Source: Alphaproteobacteria bacterium
GTDB lineage: Bacteria; Pseudomonadota; Alphaproteobacteria; MPNO01; UBA2964
Assembly (NCBI GenBank): GCA_009377375.1
Contig: WHUE01000006.1
Span: 1-64,000, forward strand
DNA: 64,000 bases
Direction: 5' to 3'
Shown one piece after another: positions 59,600-64,000 of the stretch. The notes beneath the pieces were generated by a model, which saw nothing but the letters and a program-made list of their open reading frames with translations, ran no database searches and was not told where the DNA came from. The position numbers and the translations under genes are program-made. The first letter of the stretch is position 1, and each line of letters begins with the position of its first letter.

Positions 59600-60436
59600 A
59601 TGCCGATGCCCGACCCCCGGACGGTCCCGATCAGGGGACGCAGCCTCGCCTGGCGCGAGCGGGGGGAGGGCGCGGCGCTGGTGCTGATCCACGGCATCGG
59701 GGGCAGCTCGGAAAGCTGGGCGCCGCTGTTCGACCGGTTCTCTCGCGGCTACCGCGTGATCGCGTGGGACGCGCCCGGGTACGGCGACTCCGAAACCGTG
59801 CCGGCCGGCGACTGCACCGCGGAAGGCTATGCCGCGCGGCTGGCGTCGCTGCTCGACATGCGCGGCGTGACGACGGCCCATCTGGTCGGCCATTCGATCG
59901 GCGCGCCCATCGCCGCCGCGCTGTGGCAGGCGCGCGCCTCGCTCGTGGCGAGCCTGGCGCTGGTCCATCCCGTCGCGGGATTCGGCGCGCTGGAGGATGC
60001 GCATCGCGCGGAGCTGCGCGCCGCCCGGCTCGGGGATATCGCCGGCCGCAGCATGGGCGAGTTCGGCGTCCTGCGCGCGCCGCAGATTCTGGGCGGGCGC
60101 GCCGACGCCGCGGTGACGGCGGAAGTCGCCCGGATCATTGGCCGCATTCCGGAAACGGGGTACCGCGCGATGGTGGAGGTGATGGCCGCCGCCAACTTGG
60201 CCGCCGCGCTGCCGGGACTGGCCTCGCCCGCGCTGGTGATCGCCGGCGAGGACGACCCGGTCGCCCCGACCGAGGCCTGCCGCGCCATCGCCGCCGCGCT
60301 GCCGGACGCCGAATTCGATGCCTATGTCGGGATCGGCCACTACATGCCGCTGGAGGACGCCCCCGCCTTCACCGCCCGGCTGGAAAAATTCCTCGGCCGC
60401 CACGGCGACGCGACCCGGTCCGCCACGTATCTCTAG
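59600..60436 (+). CDS. Alpha/beta hydrolase
   Basis: This 278-residue protein has the alpha/beta-hydrolase fold: LVLIHGIGGSSESWAPLF at the oxyanion loop, VIAWDAPGYGDSE, the nucleophile elbow LVGHSIGAPIAAALW (G-H-S-I-G), an acid in ALVIAGEDDPVAPTEACRAI and the catalytic His in VGIGHYMPLEDAPAF. It resembles the ring-fission product hydrolases and esterases that accompany aromatic catabolism, but the substrate is unknown. It begins 2 bases after the acyl-CoA dehydrogenase stop, so the ligase, dehydrogenase and hydrolase are one operon. An AGGATAG ribosome binding site precedes the ATG. Confidence 0.87.
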   Translation: MPMPDPRTVPIRGRSLAWRERGEGAALVLIHGIGGSSESWAPLFDRFSRGYRVIAWDAPGYGDSETVPAGDCTAEGYAARLASLLDMRGVTTAHLVGHSIGAPIAAALWQARASLVASLALVHPVAGFGALEDAHRAELRAARLGDIAGRSMGEFGVLRAPQILGGRADAAVTAEVARIIGRIPETGYRAMVEVMAAANLAAALPGLASPALVIAGEDDPVAPTEACRAIAAALPDAEFDAYVGIGHYMPLEDAPAFTARLEKFLGRHGDATRSATYL

Positions 60437-60463
60437 GGATGACGGGAAAGCCCGCCGGCGCCG

Positions 60464-60673
60464 TCAGCGGGCGCGGGTCAGCAGGATGGCGATGCTGCGG
60501 GCGGTGCGCCGCCAGTGGTGGAGCGCGGCGCGGTTGCCGTTCTCGCGGGCCTCCTTCGCCCGGCGCTCGGCGATATTCAGGGCGTCCGGACCCCGGCGGC
60601 GCAGCAGCAGGCGGGCGGTCTCATGGATGCGTTCTGCGGCGCTGGGCAATCGCGGATAATGATAGGCGGTCAC
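60464..60673 (-). CDS. Small conserved helical protein of unknown function
   Basis: A 69-residue Arg-rich helical protein: SAAERIHETARLLLRRRGPDALNIAERRAKEARENGNRAALHHWRRTARSI. The pattern of a helix with RRHG-x-x-A, then IAERRA, then A-x-x-W-R-R is one I recognise from short uncharacterised alphaproteobacterial proteins. There is no catalytic motif. It is convergent with the preceding hydrolase gene and divergent from bfd. Confidence 0.6.
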   Translation of the reverse strand: MTAYHYPRLPSAAERIHETARLLLRRRGPDALNIAERRAKEARENGNRAALHHWRRTARSIAILLTRAR

Positions 60674-60721
60674 GGCGGCACGGCTCCGGCGGCGAAAAAA
60701 AACTTACCGGATTCTATTGCA

Positions 60722-60740
60722 AATGCGAACTATTCTCAAT
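60722..60740 (+). promoter_or_regulatory. Candidate Fur box upstream of bfd
   Basis: A 7-1-7 imperfect inverted repeat, TGCGAAC-T-ATTCTCA (60724-60738). The surrounding 19 bases match the fecI-upstream Fur box at 15 positions. It lies about 45 bases before the bfd ATG, consistent with iron-repressed expression of bacterioferritin-associated ferredoxin. Confidence 0.6.
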
Positions 60741-60785
60741 AGATTTCATAAAGGGAGACCGGAACGTATCGTCGCTGCAGGGCCA

Positions 60786-61034
60786 ATGTATATCTGTCTG
60801 TGCAACTGCTTTCGCGAAACCGAACTGCGCGCCGCCGTGGACGAGGGCGCGCGGAGTGCCGCCGAAGTGTTCGAATCCCTCGGGTTTCAGCCGCAATGCG
60901 GCGGTTGCCTCGACTTCGCCGACACGGTGGTGCAGGAATACCTGGCCGCACGCTCTGCGGGGCGTCGTGGCGGCGGATACGGCAACGGGCGTGCCCGTCA
61001 GTCGTCCCCCGGCTCCATCTGGCTCTGCAGGTAG
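60786..61034 (+). CDS. bfd: Bacterioferritin-associated ferredoxin
   Basis: This 82-residue protein starts [20 protein letters not shown] and has [20 protein letters not shown]. Cysteines at residues 4, 6, 38 and 41 (C-x-C and C-x-x-C) hold the [2Fe-2S] cluster of the BFD fold. Bfd donates electrons to bacterioferritin to release stored iron. The tail is Arg/Gly-rich and longer than the usual 64 residues. It is convergent with bfr, and their last 37 bases overlap. A Fur-like palindrome lies upstream, fitting synthesis under iron starvation. Confidence 0.9.
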   Translation: MYICLCNCFRETELRAAVDEGARSAAEVFESLGFQPQCGGCLDFADTVVQEYLAARSAGRRGGGYGNGRARQSSPGSIWLCR

Positions 61035-61477
61035 TTCTCGAGGCCGACCCTGTCGATCAGCTCGATCTGGGTTTCCAGCCAGTCGACGTGCCCTTCTTCG
61101 TCCTCGAGAATGTCCTCGAACAGTTCCCGCGAGATGTAATCCTTGACCTGCTCGCAATAGGCCACGGCCTCGATCAGGTCGTCCCGCGAGGCGGACTCGA
61201 CCCGGAGGTCGCAGTTCAGCATCTCGGGCACGGTCTCGCCGATGAGCAGCTTGCCCAAATCCTGCAGGTTGGGCAGGCCTTCCAGGAACAGGATGCGGTT
61301 GATCAGCGCATCCGCATGCTTCATCTCGTCGATCGACTCCTCGTACTCCTTCTCGTTGAGCTTCTCCAGCCCCCAGTGCTTGTACATGCGCGCATGCAGG
61401 AAGTACTGGTTGATCGATGTCAGCTCGTTCTTGAGGATGATGTTGAGGTGGTCGATTACCCCCTTGTCGCCTTTCAT
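60998..61477 (-). CDS. bfr: Bacterioferritin
   Basis: This 159-residue ferritin-like protein reads [37 protein letters not shown], with the ferroxidase ligands in [23 protein letters not shown] (also the heme-binding Met) and [17 protein letters not shown]. The length is standard. It stores iron as a ferrihydrite core in a 24-subunit cage with heme at subunit interfaces. It converges with the bfd gene, the partner needed for iron mobilisation. No clear Fur site is visible at its own start, as expected for a gene needed when iron is replete. Confidence 0.93.
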   Translation of the reverse strand: MKGDKGVIDHLNIILKNELTSINQYFLHARMYKHWGLEKLNEKEYEESIDEMKHADALINRILFLEGLPNLQDLGKLLIGETVPEMLNCDLRVESASRDDLIEAVAYCEQVKDYISRELFEDILEDEEGHVDWLETQIELIDRVGLENYLQSQMEPGDD

Positions 61478-61556
61478 GGCCTTGACTCCTCGGGTTGCTC
61501 CACAACGGTGATGTAAGGGGGAAACCGGCGGAATCCAAGGGAAGATTTGCCCGGGA

Positions 61557-62645
61557 TCACTGCGTGCGCCCGCGTGCGGCGATCTCGATCACGCCCTCGA
61601 CCTCGCCGTCCCGCGCGGCGATGAACATGTCGTAAAGGTTCACCGCGGTGTCGCAATGGGCCGGCCGGAACAGGACCTTGTCGCCGAGGGCGAGCGGGCA
61701 GGGACCGTCCCAGCTCAGCTCGCCATGCTCCTCGCCGCCATAGGCGAAGGCAGCGCCCGGCAGGTCGATGGGGACGGGCGGGCCGCCGTCGCTGGTCATC
61801 GCCTTGTGGCCCATGTCGACGATGGCGCGGTTCGCATCCGGCCGGCTGACGACCGTCGCCAGCACGCTCAGCGAGGTCTCGAACGGAACCCGGTTGCCGT
61901 CGTTCCACTCGATGGCGGCATAGCGCGAATCCATGAACAGGTAGCCGCCGGGCTGCAACTCGGTCAGACCGCCGGCGGCGGCGTCGATCGCGCTGGTGCC
62001 GGACCCGCCGCCGGTCAGCACCGGCACCTCGATGCCGCCGGCGCGGATCAGCTCCGCCGTCCCGACCAGCAGCGCGGTCGCCGCGTCGGCGGCTTCCTTG
62101 CGTTCCGCGTAACCGCCGGTCATCTGGATGCGGCCCTGATAGCCCTGGAGCCCGCGAAAATTCAGCCATTCGGCGCCGCGAATGTGTTGTGCCAGCGCCA
62201 GCGCCGGCTCGCCCGGCTGCACGCCGCAGCGGCGCTGGCCGACATCGACCTCCACCACCACGTCCAGCTTCACCCCCGCAGTCTGCGCCATCTGCGCCAT
62301 CTCGCCGATATTGCCGGCGTCGTCGGCGACCACGGCGACCCTTGCCTGGCTCGCGATCTGCACCAGCCGCATCAGCTTGGAGGCGCCGATCACCGGGGTG
62401 GTGATCAGGATGTCCCCGATTCCGCCATGCGCCATGACTTCGGCCTCGCCCAGCTTGGCGCAGCAGATTCCGACCGCGCCCGCCTCGATCTGCATGGCCG
62501 CGATGTCGGGCGACTTGTGCGCCTTGGCGTGGGGCCGCAGCGCCACGCCCGCGTCGCGGCACAGCGCCGCCATGCGGGCGATGTTGCGCTCCATCGCGGC
62601 GATGTCCACCAGCAGCACCGGCGTGTCCAGGTCCTCGATCCTCAT
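61557..62645 (-). CDS. DSD1-family PLP-dependent enzyme (D-threonine aldolase-like)
   Basis: This 362-residue fold-type III PLP enzyme has [21 protein letters not shown], then [20 protein letters not shown] with the Schiff-base Lys. It also has [29 protein letters not shown] for phosphate binding, and a C-terminal metal-site region GGEEHGEL with [13 protein letters not shown]. This layout is that of D-threonine aldolases and D-serine dehydratases (DSD1 type), which act on D-beta-hydroxy amino acids. Its ATG overlaps the stop of the upstream amidohydrolase gene (ATGA at 62642-62645), so the two are coupled. The context suggests breakdown of a D-amino acid derivative, matching the D-aminoacylase at 26.3 kb. 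Confidence 0.87.
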   Translation of the reverse strand: MRIEDLDTPVLLVDIAAMERNIARMAALCRDAGVALRPHAKAHKSPDIAAMQIEAGAVGICCAKLGEAEVMAHGGIGDILITTPVIGASKLMRLVQIASQARVAVVADDAGNIGEMAQMAQTAGVKLDVVVEVDVGQRRCGVQPGEPALALAQHIRGAEWLNFRGLQGYQGRIQMTGGYAERKEAADAATALLVGTAELIRAGGIEVPVLTGGGSGTSAIDAAAGGLTELQPGGYLFMDSRYAAIEWNDGNRVPFETSLSVLATVVSRPDANRAIVDMGHKAMTSDGGPPVPIDLPGAAFAYGGEEHGELSWDGPCPLALGDKVLFRPAHCDTAVNLYDMFIAARDGEVEGVIEIAARGRTQ

Positions 62646-64000
62646 GAAGCTACGTCTTTCCCTTCGCTGTCGCGATCATAGACCACGCGCCCGCCGACGA
62701 TGGTCTTCCATGCCACGATATCGCGGATGTCGTCCGCCGCACAGGTGAGCGGATCGGCGGTGAGGATGGCGAGATCGGCGAGCTTGCCGGGCTCGATGCT
62801 GCCCTTCTCGTTCTCCGCGCAGACCACCCAGGCGGCGTCGATGGTGGCGGCGCGCAGCGCGTCCTCGCGGCTCAGCGCCTGGTCCGGCGCGATGGCGTCG
62901 TTGGTGTAGCGGTTGCGCCGCGTGACCGCCTGCCAGATCGGGTGGAACAGCGTCGTCGGCGTGTTGTCGGTGGCGAGCCCGACCCTCACTCCGGCCTCGC
63001 GCAGGCTGCGCAGCGGCGCGATCTCGTTCTCCCGCTCCCAGCCCAGCTTCTCCCGCAGGATATGGCCTTCCTTGTTGATATAGCGGTTCGTGTGGGCGGT
63101 CATCACGAGACCCAGGTCGCGTATGCGGTCGATCTCGTCCGGCGTCGCCGTGCGCAGATGGCCCAGCACCCAGCGCCGGTCGGCGATGGGAACGCGCCGA
63201 TTGACCTCCTCGAACACGTCCAGCATCTCCAGCCAGATGGCGACGCCGCGGATGCCCTGCCGCGCCGCCTCGCACAGCAGGTCGACCGCGCGCTCGCGCG
63301 GCATGCCGTGGTCGTAGTTGAACCCGGCCCAGCCGGTATAGGGCGCGGCGGTGGCGCGCAGGCGGTTCTCCTCGTCCATGCCGAGCTCGGCATACAGCCC
63401 CTCGACGCGCAGCCAGTCGTCGCCGAGCCCGCCATGGCCCAGCCCCGCGGCCCAGCTCTGCATCTGCCGCGTCTCCGTGCCCGGGGCCACGTGCGACCAG
63501 GACGGGCTGAACACGAGATGCGCCCGCATTGTCATGTCGCCGGCTTCATGCACCGCCTGATAGGCCTGGATCAGCTCCTGCGCGCAGCCATGCTCCTCGA
63601 ACACGCTGGTGGTGCCGGAGGCGTTGTAGATGCGCATGGCCCGGCGGATGCCGTCGGCGCGGTGGCCATGGTCGAAGCGCGGCATGTCGCGGAACCAGGC
63701 GAGCTCGGCGACGGGCATGTAGGTGTGCTCGAAGATCGCCCCGGTGAGCGCGCCGGTCGCGTCCGTCTCCAGTTTCACGCTCGCCGGCGCCGCCATGCCG
63801 GGACGCAGCCCCGCGCGCTCTATCGCCAGGCTGTTCGCGACCGAGACGATGGGCAGGGTGTGACGCCAGAATCCCCAGATGGGGCGGATATAGACCGGGT
63901 TCTCCGGCGCCGCCTCGTCCAGCTCCCGCCGCGTCGGGAAGCGCTTTTCGCGCAGGCACTCCGGCACGTCGAAATAGAATGGCGGCTCGCCGATCGGCAT
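62642..64000 (-). CDS. YtcJ-type amidohydrolase, 5' part beyond the window edge
   Basis: The last 452 codons of an amidohydrolase 3 family enzyme. Visible parts include NASGTTSVFEEHGCAQELI, MRAHLVFSPSWSHVAP, the GWAGFNYDHGM segment, RRWVLGHLRTATPDEIDRI, VRVGLATDNTPTTLFHPIW and the C-terminal KGSIEPGKLADLAIL. The N-terminal HxH metal motif is not present, so the first roughly 130 residues lie to the right of the window. The ATG at 64000 is internal. It is related to the 29.6 kb amidohydrolase but clearly diverged. It is translationally coupled to the DSD1-type gene, implying a two-step pathway for an amide of a D-amino acid. Confidence 0.83.
   Translation of the reverse strand: MPIGEPPFYFDVPECLREKRFPTRRELDEAAPENPVYIRPIWGFWRHTLPIVSVANSLAIERAGLRPGMAAPASVKLETDATGALTGAIFEHTYMPVAELAWFRDMPRFDHGHRADGIRRAMRIYNASGTTSVFEEHGCAQELIQAYQAVHEAGDMTMRAHLVFSPSWSHVAPGTETRQMQSWAAGLGHGGLGDDWLRVEGLYAELGMDEENRLRATAAPYTGWAGFNYDHGMPRERAVDLLCEAARQGIRGVAIWLEMLDVFEEVNRRVPIADRRWVLGHLRTATPDEIDRIRDLGLVMTAHTNRYINKEGHILREKLGWERENEIAPLRSLREAGVRVGLATDNTPTTLFHPIWQAVTRRNRYTNDAIAPDQALSREDALRAATIDAAWVVCAENEKGSIEPGKLADLAILTADPLTCAADDIRDIVAWKTIVGGRVVYDRDSEGKDVAS

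Noticed and set aside
60450..60472. Small hairpin GCCCGC/GCGGGC after the alpha/beta hydrolase gene
   Set aside because: Only a 6-bp stem and it overlaps the stop of the convergent small gene; weak as a terminator in such GC-rich DNA.
1..64000. CRISPR arrays, rRNA, tRNA and insertion sequences
   Set aside because: No regularly spaced direct repeats, transposase-like proteins or recognisable RNA gene sequences were noticed; a covariance-model scan for tRNAs could not be run.

Overview
This window is GC-rich, gene-dense DNA from an alphaproteobacterium, probably in or near the Rhodospirillales. The lineage is inferred from several signals: EcfG-type (GGAAC-N16-CGTT) stress promoters, a FecI/FecR/STN-receptor iron system, ADP-forming FerA-like CoA ligases, and TRAP, Bug and Dpp uptake systems. 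No rRNA, tRNA, IS element or CRISPR array was noticed.

Layout. 1-5.2 kb is a patchy accessory region. It holds a truncated CheB with a response-regulator scrap, small enzymes (GFA, DUF1772, DUF1428, VOC) and a peptidoglycan-binding/cysteine-module protein overlapping a small DUF6968-like gene, which is a candidate toxin-immunity pair. An AAA ATPase and a DUF2459 lipoprotein follow. 6.8-14.4 kb is an iron-uptake and signalling locus: PepSY membrane protein, TPR-sulfotransferase, STN-containing TonB receptor, FecR and FecI, with Fur-like palindromes at both promoters. CbiX, an unknown small protein, a broken SRPBCC gene and a VOC protein lie next to it.

16.6-26.3 kb is a general-stress island: two dodecins, Mn catalase, a winged-helix/RMF-like fusion, an ECF sigma factor, a hybrid histidine kinase, an OmpR-type regulator, DUF1330, PfpI, an ABM-domain protein and a CBS protein. 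Eight start regions here carry an EcfG-like promoter with 16-17 bp spacing, so the island looks like one regulon, with a candidate sigma factor inside it.

26.3-38.1 kb is a divergent catabolic island. A D-aminoacylase, a YtcJ-type amidohydrolase and a class III aminotransferase face a complete Dpp/Opp-type ABC transporter with an embedded alpha/beta hydrolase. Uptake, amide hydrolysis and transamination of an unidentified amide is the natural reading. 38.4-43 kb holds an AMP-ligase/ACP/acyltransferase fusion, a xanthine-dehydrogenase scrap and an AtzE/AtzG-like amidase pair. 43.2-52.3 kb holds CobA, a TRAP transporter, a GMC oxidoreductase, UbiD, a TauD-like dioxygenase and an orphan Bug receptor. 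An exact parS-consensus palindrome sits between the GMC and UbiD genes.

52.7-60.4 kb holds an RpoH-like sigma factor, an M23 peptidase and a feruloyl-CoA hydratase/lyase-like gene followed by an ADP-forming acyl-CoA ligase, an acyl-CoA dehydrogenase and a hydrolase, suggesting hydroxycinnamate-type side-chain catabolism. The right end has the iron-storage pair Bfd/Bfr, with a Fur-like site before bfd, then a DSD1-type PLP enzyme translationally coupled to an amidohydrolase that runs off the edge.
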